In this document: positions 19,650-29,583 of the stretch, piece after piece
How the letters are laid out: each line of letters begins with the position of its first letter
How positions within the stretch are numbered: position 1 is the first letter of the stretch
Source: Clostridiales bacterium
GTDB lineage: Bacteria; Bacillota; Clostridia; Christensenellales; Borkfalkiaceae
Length of the DNA stretch: 64,000 nucleotides
Assembly: GCA_015069465.1 (NCBI GenBank)
Contig: SVIO01000001.1
Span: forward strand, 62,001 to 126,000
Reading direction: 5' to 3'
Notes under the pieces: model-generated
What the model was told of the DNA's origin: nothing
Databases searched by the model: none
Seen by the model: only the letters and a program-made list of their open reading frames with translations
Position numbers and translations under genes: made by a program

Positions 19650-21446
19650 ATGATATATAATCCACTTGACACATTTTACAAAAGCCAAATAGGTGCAATT
19701 AAAGAAAATAGTAAAATTACTTTTAGAGTTAAAGGCAACTTTAACTCTTGTGTTTTTTGCATTAAAAAAGATGGCTTTGAATATAAAAGTTATCAAATGC
19801 AAAAAAAAGAAAACTATTTCGAAGTTAGCACTAAGTTAACTAGTGGGCTATATTTTTATTATTTTGACCTAAAAAATGGCGAATATATTTCAAATAGTTA
19901 TGAAAATATTGGTGTTGTTGCAAGAGCAATACAAGATTTTCAACTTACGGTATACGACATTGAATATGAAGTTCCATCTTGGCTATCTGGTGGAATAATT
20001 TATCAAATTTTCCCAGATAGATTTTATAGATATGAAAAAGAAAAAAATGTGCCTAGTTATAAGGTTTTGCATAAAGATTGGAAGGAAAAACCTGTTTTTA
20101 TGCCAAATGAACAAGGCGAAATATTAAACAATGATTTTTTTGGTGGTGACCTTAAAGGAATAACAAAAAAATTAGATTATATTAAGAGTTTAGGTGTTAA
20201 TGCTATTTATCTTAATCCGATATTTAAGGCGTATTCTAACCATAGATACGATACGGGCGATTATATGCATGTTGATGAACTGCTTGGCACAGAGAGCGAT
20301 TTAATAACACTTATAGACAAGGCAAAAGAGTATGGGATTAAAATTGTTTTAGATGGTGTTTTTAATCATACAGGGATTGACAGTTTATATTTTAATGTTT
20401 ATAATAGATATGATAGTTTAGGAGCGAGTCAAAGTAAAGATTCAAAGTATTATAATTGGTATAATTTTAATAATTTCCCTAACGATTATGGATGTTGGTG
20501 GGGGATTAAAACTTTGCCGACAATAAACAAGGAAAACCAAGATTATATAGACTTTATAACGGGTGAAAATGGCGTAATTGACCATTACACAAAACTTGGT
20601 GTTAGTGGATGGCGACTTGATGTAGTTGATGAACTTCCTTCAAATTTTGTAAAAAATATTAGAAAGGCTGTAAAAAAAGCAAATAAAAATGCTATAATTA
20701 TTGGCGAAGTTTGGGAAGACGCTTCAAATAAAATTTCCTATGGAAAAAGAAGGGAATATTTTCAAGGAAAAGAACTTGATAGTGTGATGAATTATCCACT
20801 AAAAAATGCTATAATCGAGTTTGTTTTGAGTGGAAATACCAACCAATTAACTCATACAATTTGTCAGCAAATTGACCATTATCCACAATCGGTTTTGCAC
20901 TCGCTTATGAATATTTTATCCACACACGATACTGCTAGAATTTTAAGCGTGTTATGTGGCGAAAACATCGATGGAAAAGACAAAATAGAACTGTCAAAAA
21001 TCAAGATTTTGCCTGATAAAATGAAAGATGCTATATTTAGGCTAAAAGTTGCGACCTTATTACAATTTACACTCTGTGGAGTGCCATCGATTTATTATGG
21101 CGATGAAGTTGGTATGGAAGGATTTTTTGACCCATTAAATAGATGTCCTTATCCTTGGGGCGATGAAAACTTGGAGATTTTAGAGTGGTATAAGTTTTTA
21201 TCAAAGCTTAGAAAAAGACTTTCAGCATTTAAAAAAGGCGAATTTAATAGTGTTTATAACGATAATGGTGTGTTAATATATAAAAGAATAGATGAACTAA
21301 GTCAAGTTTTAATTTGTGTTAACATATCACAGAATACTTATGATTTTAAGTTTAATGGCAACTTAAAAGAACTAATTTCAAATAAGATATATTCAAACGA
21401 ATATGTGTTAAATAAAAAAACTATAGCAATATTTATTAAAAACTAA
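19650..21446 (+). CDS. GH13 alpha-glycosidase (neopullulanase/cyclomaltodextrinase-like debranching enzyme)
   Basis: 598 residues, no signal peptide, so intracellular. An N-terminal beta-sandwich domain (about 1-105, CBM34-like position) is followed by a GH13 barrel starting at GGIIYQIFPDRFYR. The triad is Asp324 (GWRLDVVDE), Glu353 (IGEVWED) and Asp427 (LSTHDTARIL). A short all-beta C-terminal domain closes it. It probably trims the limit dextrin left by the phosphorylase or hydrolyses maltodextrins. It sits directly after glgP without a base between, so translation is coupled. The exact specificity (pullulanase, neopullulanase or amylase) cannot be decided. Confidence 0.88.
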   Translation: MIYNPLDTFYKSQIGAIKENSKITFRVKGNFNSCVFCIKKDGFEYKSYQMQKKENYFEVSTKLTSGLYFYYFDLKNGEYISNSYENIGVVARAIQDFQLTVYDIEYEVPSWLSGGIIYQIFPDRFYRYEKEKNVPSYKVLHKDWKEKPVFMPNEQGEILNNDFFGGDLKGITKKLDYIKSLGVNAIYLNPIFKAYSNHRYDTGDYMHVDELLGTESDLITLIDKAKEYGIKIVLDGVFNHTGIDSLYFNVYNRYDSLGASQSKDSKYYNWYNFNNFPNDYGCWWGIKTLPTINKENQDYIDFITGENGVIDHYTKLGVSGWRLDVVDELPSNFVKNIRKAVKKANKNAIIIGEVWEDASNKISYGKRREYFQGKELDSVMNYPLKNAIIEFVLSGNTNQLTHTICQQIDHYPQSVLHSLMNILSTHDTARILSVLCGENIDGKDKIELSKIKILPDKMKDAIFRLKVATLLQFTLCGVPSIYYGDEVGMEGFFDPLNRCPYPWGDENLEILEWYKFLSKLRKRLSAFKKGEFNSVYNDNGVLIYKRIDELSQVLICVNISQNTYDFKFNGNLKELISNKIYSNEYVLNKKTIAIFIKN

Positions 21447-21459
21447 GGAAAAAACAATT

Positions 21460-22587
21460 ATGAAAAGTTTTGCAAGTCAAGAATATTATGATTTAACGCT
21501 TAAATTAACAGAAGAATTATGTAAAATACCAGCGCCATCTGGCTTGGAAGATAAAAGAGCCGAATATATAAAAAATTATTTGTATGATATTGGTTATAAA
21601 AACGCTTATATCGACAGTGCGAAAAACGTTATTTGGGATATAAAAGGAAATAATAACACATATTCATTATTTATGGCGCATACAGACACGGTTTTTCCTG
21701 ATTTAGAGCCACTTCCATATATTGATGATGGCGAACTTATCAAATGCCCAGGCGTTTGTGATGATACGGTTTGTGTTGCAATGATTCTTGCTTTTTGTAA
21801 ATATCTAAAAGACATTGATTTTAAGGCTGAAAAATCCGTTCTATTCTCTGCAAATGCGTGTGAAGAAGGACTTGGCGACCTAAAAGGGTGCAAACAAATA
21901 TTTAAGGATTTTGCAAGTAAAATAGATGTTATGTTTACTTTAGATGGTGGCTATAATCATATTGTAAACAAAAGCGTAGGCTCTCATAGATATAAAGTAA
22001 CTTGCCAAACAAAAGGTGGCCATTCTTATGGTGCTTTTGGAAGGACAAATGCTATTGCTGTTTTGTCAAACCTAGTTAATGAAATTTATAAAATTAAAGT
22101 TCCACAAAAAGAAGGGGCTAAAACAACATACAATGTTGGAATGATTAGTGGTGGAACATCTGTGAATACAATTGCACAAAGTGCTGAATTGCTCTGTGAA
22201 TATAGGTCAGATGATAACGAGTGCTTGAACATTATGAAAGAAAAGTTTAACCTAATTTTTGAGCAAGTTAAGAATGATTATCCTGATGTAACTATTGACA
22301 TTGAACTTGTAGGTAATAGACCAGGTATGGGTAATGTTGATAAAGAAAAATTAGATAAATTATCAAAAATGGTTGTTGAAATTCAAGAAAAACACGCTAA
22401 AACTGAAGTTAAAGAAAGTTCCGGCTCAACAGACTGCAATATTCCACACTCAATGGGAATTCCTGCTATATGCGTAGGTGTTTATAAAGGGGCAGGCGTA
22501 CATACAAGAGAAGAATATTTAGTTAAAGAGTCTATAAAAATTGGCTTAAACGTGCTAAATGATTTATTTTATAGTGTTTCAAAGTAA
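21460..22587 (+). CDS. M20-family metallopeptidase (PepT/carboxypeptidase-like)
   Basis: Zinc aminoacylase/peptidase of 375 residues. Metal ligands are visible as His74 and Asp76 (MAHTDTVFP), the Asp pair at 101-102 (VCDDTV), Glu135-Glu136 (ACEEGLGD) and a late His (GVHTREEY). A lid/dimerisation domain (RYKVTCQTKGGHSYGAFGR) lies between. It is soluble. It lies 13 bp after the GH13 gene and shares its orientation, so it is the last gene of the glycogen operon by layout, although its link to glycogen is not obvious. No intrinsic terminator is clear after it. The next promoter begins 36 bp downstream. Confidence 0.85.
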   Translation: MKSFASQEYYDLTLKLTEELCKIPAPSGLEDKRAEYIKNYLYDIGYKNAYIDSAKNVIWDIKGNNNTYSLFMAHTDTVFPDLEPLPYIDDGELIKCPGVCDDTVCVAMILAFCKYLKDIDFKAEKSVLFSANACEEGLGDLKGCKQIFKDFASKIDVMFTLDGGYNHIVNKSVGSHRYKVTCQTKGGHSYGAFGRTNAIAVLSNLVNEIYKIKVPQKEGAKTTYNVGMISGGTSVNTIAQSAELLCEYRSDDNECLNIMKEKFNLIFEQVKNDYPDVTIDIELVGNRPGMGNVDKEKLDKLSKMVVEIQEKHAKTEVKESSGSTDCNIPHSMGIPAICVGVYKGAGVHTREEYLVKESIKIGLNVLNDLFYSVSK

Positions 22588-22622
22588 AATTTAGCCTAAT
22601 TTTTAGAAATTAGCATAAATAG

Positions 22623-22651
22623 TTGACACTTTTATTAAAAGGTGCTATTAT
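22623..22651 (+). promoter_or_regulatory. SigA-type promoter of the T-box/trpB unit
   Basis: TTGACA (22623-22628), a 17-bp spacer and TATTAT (22646-22651). The start point should fall near 22658, just ahead of the T-box stem I. Confidence 0.8.
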
Positions 22652-22659
22652 AAAGAAAA

Positions 22660-22916
22660 AGAATATAAACCGATGAAGTAAAGTAGTAGATTTTGCAGAA
22701 GTTTTTAGAGAGATTGTGGTCGGTGTAAACAATTAGCAGAGCAATTTTGAATGGATTACTGAGGGTGGCAATGAACAAAAAAGTAGTTGCTGACGCAAAA
22801 AGCCAAGCGTTAAAGTGGCAGGGCATTATTGTGCTCGAAAGAGACAAAGTTTTAGACTTTGTGAAAGTGGGTGGCAACACGGATATATTCGTCCCATAGA
22901 ATATTCCGTGTTTTTT
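22660..22916 (+). promoter_or_regulatory. T-box riboswitch, tRNA-Trp specific
   Basis: Stem I runs from AGTA (22682) to TACT (22757-22760). It contains the AGAGAG motif and an inner TTGC/GCAA pairing that leaves a specifier loop reading TTTTGAATGGAT. The codon UGG (22752-22754, Trp) is followed by the usual A. The T-box itself is GTGGGTGGCAACACGG (about 22867-22882). Its UGGC bulge (22872-22875) calls for a tRNA with discriminator G, as in bacterial tRNA-Trp. A terminator hairpin (ACACGGA.../...TCCGTGT followed by TTTTTT, ending at 22916) competes with the antiterminator (GTGGG with TCCCA). Uncharged tRNA-Trp should therefore switch on the downstream gene. A second GGGTGGCAA lies at 22763-22771. 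Confidence 0.92.
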
Positions 22917-22939
22917 ATTTTAAATAAGGAGAAATAATT

Positions 22940-24313
22940 ATGCTAGAAAAAGTTATTCCAACAAAAATTTATCTTCAAGAAAGTGAACTACCTAAAAGTT
23001 GGTATAATATAAACGCTGTTATGAAAGATAAGCATGCTCCAGCGCTTAATCCTATAACAAAAAAACCTGTTACATTTGAAGAACTAAGCCAAATTTTGTG
23101 TGATGAACTTGCTAAGCAAGAATTAAACATGACCGATGAATATATCCCTATTCCTGAAGAAGTTCAAGAATTTTATAAAATGGTTCGTCCATCACCATTA
23201 ACTAGGGCATATTTTTTAGAAAAAGTGCTTGATACTCCTGCTGAAATTTATTATAAATTTGAAGGAAACAATACATCTGGTTCGCATAAATTAAATTCTG
23301 CAATTGCTCAGGCTTATTATGCTAAAAAACAAGGTTTAACAAGTCTTACAACCGAAACAGGTGCAGGACAATGGGGAACAGCCCTTTCTATGGCATGTGC
23401 ATTTTATGGACTTGATTTAACTGTTTATATGGTAAAGAGCAGTGCTGAACAAAAACCATTTAGAAAAGCAATTATCGAAACATATGGTGGAAAGGTTATC
23501 CCAAGCCCATCAAACACAACAAAAGTTGGTAGGGAAATTTTGGAGGCGTTCCCAAACACGGGTGGCTCGCTTGGTTGTGCCGTTTCTGAAGCAACAGAAA
23601 AAGCATTAAACACACCAAACTGCAGATATGTTTTAGGTAGCGTTCAAGACCATGTAATTTTGCATCAATCTATTATCGGTTTAGAAACTAAGGTAGCACT
23701 TGATAAATACGGCATTGAACCTGATATGTTTATTAGTTGTGTTGGTGGTGGTTCTAACTTTGGTGGTTTTATCGCCCCATTTGTTAAAGATAAAATTGAA
23801 GGTAAGGCAAAATATAAAATTATCGGTGTTGAGCCAGCATCTTGCCCGTCAATGACAAGGGGTAAATATGCTTATGACTTTGGTGATACAGGTAAAATTA
23901 CACCACTTCTTAAAATGTGCACACTTGGTAGTGGGTTTATGCCATCAACGAACCATGCTGGTGGACTTAGATATCACGGCATGAACCCAATCGTGTCTAA
24001 ACTTTATCACGATGGATATATTGATGCTGTTGCTGTTGAACAAACTAAGGTATTTGAAGCGGCAGTAATGTTTGCAAAATCTGAAGGCATACTTCCAGCA
24101 CCAGAATCATCACATACCATTAGAGAAGTTGTTGACCAAGCATTAAAGTGCAAAGAAACTGGCGAAAAGAAAACAATTGTATTCTGTTTGACAGGAACGG
24201 GCTTTTTTGACCTTGCAGCATATTCAGCATATAACAACAATACTATGTCTGATTATATTCCAACAGATGCTGAACTTCAAAAAGGTTTTGATACTTTGCC
24301 AAAAATTGACTAA
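22940..24313 (+). CDS. trpB: TrpB-like PLP enzyme (tryptophan synthase beta, TrpB2 type)
   Basis: 457 residues, about 60 longer than classical TrpB1. It has the N-terminal extension and the RPSPLTRAYFLEK block of the TrpB2 family. The PLP lysine is Lys117 in SGSHKLNSA, the substrate loop ETGAGQWG is present, and the phosphate-binding Gly loop reads CVGGGSNFGG. TrpB2 proteins make tryptophan from indole and serine. No trpA or other trp gene is nearby. The Trp T-box directly upstream is strong contextual evidence that the product is tryptophan. AAGGAG lies ahead of the ATG. Confidence 0.92.
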   Translation: MLEKVIPTKIYLQESELPKSWYNINAVMKDKHAPALNPITKKPVTFEELSQILCDELAKQELNMTDEYIPIPEEVQEFYKMVRPSPLTRAYFLEKVLDTPAEIYYKFEGNNTSGSHKLNSAIAQAYYAKKQGLTSLTTETGAGQWGTALSMACAFYGLDLTVYMVKSSAEQKPFRKAIIETYGGKVIPSPSNTTKVGREILEAFPNTGGSLGCAVSEATEKALNTPNCRYVLGSVQDHVILHQSIIGLETKVALDKYGIEPDMFISCVGGGSNFGGFIAPFVKDKIEGKAKYKIIGVEPASCPSMTRGKYAYDFGDTGKITPLLKMCTLGSGFMPSTNHAGGLRYHGMNPIVSKLYHDGYIDAVAVEQTKVFEAAVMFAKSEGILPAPESSHTIREVVDQALKCKETGEKKTIVFCLTGTGFFDLAAYSAYNNNTMSDYIPTDAELQKGFDTLPKID

Positions 24314-24336
24314 TTTAATTATTTTGTAATTATTAC

Positions 24337-24365
24337 TTGCAATATTAGAATAAATATATTATAAT
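24337..24365 (+). promoter_or_regulatory. SigA-type promoter of acpP
   Basis: TTGCAA (24337-24342), a 17-bp spacer, TATAAT (24360-24365). It lies in the 82-bp gap after trpB, so acpP can be expressed independently of the Trp T-box. Confidence 0.7.
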
Positions 24366-24395
24366 AGTATTATAAATTTATTGGAGGATACATTG

Positions 24396-24626
24396 ATGGC
24401 AGTAGCAGATAAGGTTATAGAACTTATTTCTAAACAACTCAATAGACCTGCTGAAGAAATCACTTTAGACAAAGAAATTGTTAAAGATTTAGGAGCAGAT
24501 TCTTTAGACGTTGTTGAAATGCTTATGAGTTTAGAAGAAGAATTTGAAATTTCAGTTCCAGAAGAAGACGCAGTTAATATTAAAACTGTTGGCGATATCG
24601 TTAATCTCATTGAACAAAGTAAATAG
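24396..24626 (+). CDS. acpP: Acyl carrier protein
   Basis: 76-residue acidic four-helix carrier of fatty-acid synthesis. The phosphopantetheine-attachment Ser lies in DLGADSLDVVEM. I chose the ATG at 24396 because GGAGG (24383-24387) sits 8 nt upstream; an in-frame TTG at 24381 overlaps that ribosome binding site. It is monocistronic by layout: own promoter and a strong terminator. No other fatty-acid synthesis gene is nearby. Confidence 0.95.
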   Translation: MAVADKVIELISKQLNRPAEEITLDKEIVKDLGADSLDVVEMLMSLEEEFEISVPEEDAVNIKTVGDIVNLIEQSK

Positions 24627-24656
24627 TCCTTAAACTAAAATCAAATTTAATTTAAT

Positions 24657-24693
24657 AAAAAGAAGCCATTTTTATAAAATGGCTTCTTTTTTT
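24657..24693. terminator. Strong bidirectional intrinsic terminator
   Basis: A 15-bp stem, AAAAGAAGCCATTTT with AAAATGGCTTCTTTT, has a 3-nt loop and a T-run on both strands. It sits between acpP and the converging P-type ATPase gene. Confidence 0.9.
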
Positions 24694-24719
24694 GCTAATA
24701 AAATATTTAGTTTTTAAGT

Positions 24720-27134
24720 TTATTTAACTTTCTTTTTAGAAAGGTCAAGATTCTTAAATAGTTTTTGTAATATAAATGCTAATGGTATATCGGCAAGAAC
24801 AACAAGCGTAATTATAATTAAATTAATATAATACTTGCTTAGTGGAAGAAGTTTTGCAAGTGTAATATAACTTCCTAAATCAGTTGTCATTGCAAGGCTT
24901 GATATAATTAAAATTATAATAAGGTTTGAAAAGAAAACAATAGAACGATATTTGTTTAATGGTTTGCAGGTGATAAATAGGTTTATAACGCCAGCAAAAG
25001 TTAAAACATATATTCCCATTGTATCATAAATTTCTTTGTTTAAGGTTGGATTAGGCATTCTAAATAGTTCGATAATAAACACACTTAAAACCATAAGTAA
25101 AGCACTAGGAAGTGACTTTTTAATAATGTAACTTATAAAATGTCCATCAACTCTAGAATCGTTTGGTTGGAATGATAAGAAAAATGATGGAATACCAATT
25201 ATAAATACTTCAAACATTATCATATTTGAAAGGGTGTAAGGGTAGGTATTCATGTAAGGCAAGCACAATGTAATTATTCCCCAAAGCATGGTAAATAGTG
25301 TTTTCATTAAAAATAATGATGCTGAACTTTGAACATTATTTATAACTCTTCTGCCTTCATGAACAACTTTTGGCATTGAATTGAAGTTATTGTCAAGAAG
25401 AACTAAGTGCGAAACGTTTCTTGCTGCATCGCTACCAGATGCCACGGAAACAGCACAATCTGCCTCTTTTAGTGCTAAAATGTCATTTACACCGTCGCCC
25501 GTCATTGCAGTAACGTGCCCAGCGCTCTTTAATGCTTTAACTAAGATTGCCTTTTGTTCAGGTGACACTCTTCCAAACACTGTATACTTATTTGCAACAT
25601 CAAAAACTTGCTCGTCTGTTAGACCTTCTAAACTGATATATTTATCAGCATTTTCAATGCCAACTCTCTTTGAAACTTCAGCAACTGTCATTGCATTGTC
25701 GCCAGAAATAACTTTAATTTGAACATTGTTATCCTTAAACCACTGAATTGTTGAAATTGCATCTTCTCTAACATTGTCTGCTATAATAATAAGCGAAATC
25801 GCCTTAAAATCATTAGGGATTTGGTCTTCAGTTATTGGGGAATTAGATTTTGCAAAAACTAATACTCTAAGACCTTTTTTGGTATAACTATTTATTTTGT
25901 CTTCATATATATCTAATTCTGCTTTATCAAGCACGAACTCTGGTGCTCCAAACGAAAAGGTGCCGATTTTATCGAAACTAACGGCCGATAGTTTTCTTTT
26001 TGAACTAAATGGCATTGTTTGTATAGGTGTAAAATGACTTTGCTCGCCAAAATAATTAAGCATTGCTATTGCCGTTTGGTTGTTGTCTTGAAGGGCGTTC
26101 AACATTGAACTTACAATAGGCTTAATATCTAAATTATCATCTGTGAGGTTGTCAATGTTAATAACGGTCATTTTTCCATCAGTAATTGTTCCTGTTTTGT
26201 CAAAGCATATTGTGTCAACACGAGCAAGCATTTCTAAAGAGTATAAGTCTTGAACCAAGGTCTTATGCTTTGCAAGTTTAATAATACCCACAGCAAGTGC
26301 AACGCTAGTAAGTAAAAACATGCCAGCAGGAATCATTCCAATAACTATTGTTGAAGTGCCTAGAATTGAAGCAGGGAGACTTGCGCCCTTAATAAGAATA
26401 CTTCTTAAAATTGATGCTGTTGCAATAGGAACGATTATGCAACTTATAACTTTAATAATAAGTTTTAATGAACTCATTATTTCAGATTGTGGCTTTTTAT
26501 ACGCTTTTGCCTTTTCTGAAAGAGTTTCAACATAATTATCTTTACCAACTTTTATTGCTTGGACAGTGCAAATACCACTCGTTATAAAACTACCTGCTAG
26601 CAAGGTGTCGCCAACGCTTTTCTTAACGGCAACCGATTCGCCTGTTAATAGAGATTCATTAACTTCAATGTCGCCTTTTAATATTTTGCAGTCGGTTGGG
26701 ATTTGGTTGCCAATTCCAAGCAAAATTATATCATCTAGAACGATATCTGATGACATAATTTCAATAGTTTGTCCATTTCTAATTACTTTAACTGTTTTAC
26801 TAGCAACTAATGAAAGTTTGTCAATGCACCTTTTTGCTCTAATTTCTTGAATAATACCAATTGAAATATTTGCAATATAAAAGAATACAAAAAAGAAATT
26901 TCCAAGTGTTGCGCCACTTAATAGTAGGGCAATAAAAACGATTAAACCTAATAGGTTGAAAAAAGTGCATACATTGTTTACAAAAATATTTATGTAAGAT
27001 TTAGAATACTTTTGTTTAACCTTGTTAACTAATCCGTTTTCGTATCTTTCGCTAACTTCTATATCATTAAGCCCTAACTCAATGTTAGGGCTTAATCTAT
27101 CTATATTTTTTGTTAAAGTGTTGTTATTTGCCAT
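24720..27134 (-). CDS. P-type cation-transporting ATPase (HAD-IC, possibly CtpE-like)
   Basis: Membrane pump of 804 residues. It has an actuator TGES loop (SLLTGESVAVKK), the phosphorylation motif CFDKTGTITDG, the KGLRVLVFA and TGDGVNDILALKEAD motifs of the P and N domains, and about ten membrane segments. The M4 ion-site motif reads IPAGM rather than the IPEG of Ca ATPases or the CPC of heavy-metal pumps; this variant occurs in the CtpE-like group, linked to Ca2+ in mycobacteria. The ion transported here is not established. AAAGGTG precedes the ATG. The gene starts 22 bp after leuS on the same strand, so the two are probably co-transcribed. Confidence 0.85.
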   Translation of the reverse strand: MANNNTLTKNIDRLSPNIELGLNDIEVSERYENGLVNKVKQKYSKSYINIFVNNVCTFFNLLGLIVFIALLLSGATLGNFFFVFFYIANISIGIIQEIRAKRCIDKLSLVASKTVKVIRNGQTIEIMSSDIVLDDIILLGIGNQIPTDCKILKGDIEVNESLLTGESVAVKKSVGDTLLAGSFITSGICTVQAIKVGKDNYVETLSEKAKAYKKPQSEIMSSLKLIIKVISCIIVPIATASILRSILIKGASLPASILGTSTIVIGMIPAGMFLLTSVALAVGIIKLAKHKTLVQDLYSLEMLARVDTICFDKTGTITDGKMTVINIDNLTDDNLDIKPIVSSMLNALQDNNQTAIAMLNYFGEQSHFTPIQTMPFSSKRKLSAVSFDKIGTFSFGAPEFVLDKAELDIYEDKINSYTKKGLRVLVFAKSNSPITEDQIPNDFKAISLIIIADNVREDAISTIQWFKDNNVQIKVISGDNAMTVAEVSKRVGIENADKYISLEGLTDEQVFDVANKYTVFGRVSPEQKAILVKALKSAGHVTAMTGDGVNDILALKEADCAVSVASGSDAARNVSHLVLLDNNFNSMPKVVHEGRRVINNVQSSASLFLMKTLFTMLWGIITLCLPYMNTYPYTLSNMIMFEVFIIGIPSFFLSFQPNDSRVDGHFISYIIKKSLPSALLMVLSVFIIELFRMPNPTLNKEIYDTMGIYVLTFAGVINLFITCKPLNKYRSIVFFSNLIIILIISSLAMTTDLGSYITLAKLLPLSKYYINLIIITLVVLADIPLAFILQKLFKNLDLSKKKVK

Positions 27135-27156
27135 ATTTACACCTTTATACTAAAAT

Positions 27157-29583
27157 TTATACAATAATATTTACCAAGCGTTTAGGAACAACGATAAGTT
27201 TTTTAATTGTCTTATCTTGTAATTCTTGTGCTAATTTTTCATCAGCATATATAATTTCTTTAATTGTATCTTGGTCTGCATCGTTTGGAATCATTATTTT
27301 AGCACGCATTTTGCTGTTGATTTGAACTGCAACTTCAACTTGGTCTAAAACGAGTGCACTTTCATCACAAACAGGGTATTTTGCATTGAAAATAGACGTT
27401 TTACTGCCAAGCATTTCCCAAATTTCTTCAGCAAAGTGTGGTGCACAAGGTGCAAGTAATAGGATAAGTGACTTAAAGCAATCTTTAAATACATTTACAT
27501 TTATTTGTTCTAATGTGTCGTATTTAGAAAGAGCATTTAAAAGTTCCATTAAACGAGCAACTGATGTGTTAAATGAGAATTGTTCCATATCTCTATCAAC
27601 GTTTTTAATTGCGTAGTTTGTTGCATATAAAAGGTCTTTTTCTTCTTTACCAATTGCGCTATCTTTGTTTGGTTGAAGGTTGATGAGTTTGTTAGCAAGT
27701 CTTTCAATCCTATCTAAGAACTTAGTAATTGCTTTAATACCATCATCGTTCCAAGGACCACCTTCAGTGTAAGAAAAACCGAACATTAAGTATAATCTTA
27801 AAATGTCAGAGCCAAATTCTTGAACGTATGGGTCAGGGGCGATAACATTGCCTTTAGACTTGCTCATTCTTTGTCCATCAGGTCCTAAAATTACGCCTTG
27901 GTGAACTAAAGATTTAAATGGTTCATCAAAGTTTAGATATCCCATATCTCTAAGTGCCTTAGTGATAAAACGAGCATAAAGTAGGTGCATACAAGCGTGT
28001 TCAGCACCACCAACATATTTATCAACAGGAAGCATTTTGTTGATGATTTCAGGGTTAAATGGCTCTTTTGAGTTTTGTGCATCTGGGTATCTTAAGTAAT
28101 ACCAACTTGAGCAAACGAATGTGTCAAGCGTATCAGAATCACGTTTTGCAGGTGCGCCACAAATAGGGCAAACGGTATTTATAAAACCATCGTGTTTTGC
28201 AAGTGGAGATTCTCCATCTGGCTTAAATTCAACATCGTATGGTAATTTAACAGGCAGTTGGTCATAAGGAACAGGAACTGTGCCACATTTTTCACAATGG
28301 ATAATAGGAATAGGCGCACCCCAATAACGCTGACGAGAAACCAACCAGTCACGAAGTCTATAGTTAGTTTTATGTTCAGCCTTTCCTTGTTTAACAAGTT
28401 CATTTATTATTGCCTTTCTTGCTTCTTCGCTTGACAAACCATCAAAACCAGGGCTATTCATAACGATTCCATCTTCAGTAAATGGAAGGTCATCAGCACA
28501 ATTTGAGCCTTTAATAACACGGGTAATAGGAAGGTTGTATTTGTTTGCAAAAGCAAAATCTCTATCATCGTGAGAAGGAACGCCCATAACAGCCCCTGTA
28601 CCGTATGAATATAAAACATAATCTGCAACGTAAATAGGAACGCTTTTACCATTGATAGGGTTTATTGCGTTGTGTCCAATATAAACGCCTGTTTTTTCAC
28701 GAGAAGTTGATAATCTATCTATTTCGTTGCACTTTGAAGTTTCTAAAATATATTCTTCAACAACTTTCTTTTGTTTTTGAGAAGTGAGTTTTGCAACTAA
28801 TGGATGTTCTGGTGCTAGAACTACATAAGAAACGCCGAAAAGTGTGTCTGCACGGGTTGTGAAAACCTTAAATTTATCGCCACTTTCAGCAGTAAATTCA
28901 ATTTCGCCACCAGAAGATTTGCCAATCCAATTCTTTTGCATAAGTTTTGTTTTTTCTGGCCAGTCAAGATTGTTTAAGCCTTGTAAAAGTTCTTCTGCAT
29001 AGTTGGTAATCTTAAAGAACCATTGTGTTAAATTCTTTTTAACAACAACGGATTTACATCTTTCGCACTCGCCGTTAACAACTTGTTCGTTTGCAAGAAC
29101 GGTTTGACAACCAGGGCACCAGTTTACAGGTGCTTCTTTTCTATAAGCAAGTCCATTTTCGTAGAGTTTTAAAAATAGCCATTGTGTCCACTTGTAATAA
29201 TCTTCGTTACAAGTCTTAATTTCGGCGCTCCAATCGAACAAAGCACCCATTTCGCTAAGTGTTTGTTCCATGTTTTCTATATTTTGCATTGTAGAATCTT
29301 TTGGGTGAATACCTGTTTTAATTGCATAGTTTTCGGCAGGTAAACCAAAAGCGTCAAAACCCATTGGTTGAAAAACTTCATATCCTTTCATTTTTTTATA
29401 GCGAACAAAACTATCAGTAGGGCCATAGTTATACCAATGTCCTAAGTGTAGTTTTGATGCTGATGGATATGAAAACATTTCTAAGCAATAATATTTTTTA
29501 TCAATATTCTTTGGGTTAAAGTTGGCTATTTTATCTTTTTCCCAAATATCTTGCCATTTCTTTTCAATCTTTTTAATGTCCAT
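27157..29583 (-). CDS. leuS: Leucine--tRNA ligase
   Basis: Class Ia synthetase charging tRNA-Leu, 808 residues. The HIGH motif is [15 protein letters not shown], the KMSKS loop is [10 protein letters not shown], the CP1 editing domain lies between, and two Cys-pair motifs ([14 protein letters not shown] and CERC) are present. I start it at the ATG at 29583 because GGAGG lies 11 nt upstream. The longer ORF start at 29622 falls within a few bases of the predicted transcription start, so it cannot be used. No T-box fits in the short leader. Confidence 0.97.
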   Translation of the reverse strand: MDIKKIEKKWQDIWEKDKIANFNPKNIDKKYYCLEMFSYPSASKLHLGHWYNYGPTDSFVRYKKMKGYEVFQPMGFDAFGLPAENYAIKTGIHPKDSTMQNIENMEQTLSEMGALFDWSAEIKTCNEDYYKWTQWLFLKLYENGLAYRKEAPVNWCPGCQTVLANEQVVNGECERCKSVVVKKNLTQWFFKITNYAEELLQGLNNLDWPEKTKLMQKNWIGKSSGGEIEFTAESGDKFKVFTTRADTLFGVSYVVLAPEHPLVAKLTSQKQKKVVEEYILETSKCNEIDRLSTSREKTGVYIGHNAINPINGKSVPIYVADYVLYSYGTGAVMGVPSHDDRDFAFANKYNLPITRVIKGSNCADDLPFTEDGIVMNSPGFDGLSSEEARKAIINELVKQGKAEHKTNYRLRDWLVSRQRYWGAPIPIIHCEKCGTVPVPYDQLPVKLPYDVEFKPDGESPLAKHDGFINTVCPICGAPAKRDSDTLDTFVCSSWYYLRYPDAQNSKEPFNPEIINKMLPVDKYVGGAEHACMHLLYARFITKALRDMGYLNFDEPFKSLVHQGVILGPDGQRMSKSKGNVIAPDPYVQEFGSDILRLYLMFGFSYTEGGPWNDDGIKAITKFLDRIERLANKLINLQPNKDSAIGKEEKDLLYATNYAIKNVDRDMEQFSFNTSVARLMELLNALSKYDTLEQINVNVFKDCFKSLILLLAPCAPHFAEEIWEMLGSKTSIFNAKYPVCDESALVLDQVEVAVQINSKMRAKIMIPNDADQDTIKEIIYADEKLAQELQDKTIKKLIVVPKRLVNIIV

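Noticed and set aside
24359-24610. 83-codon ORF antisense to acpP
   Set aside because: Ser/Ile-rich shadow of the acpP frame without a ribosome site.
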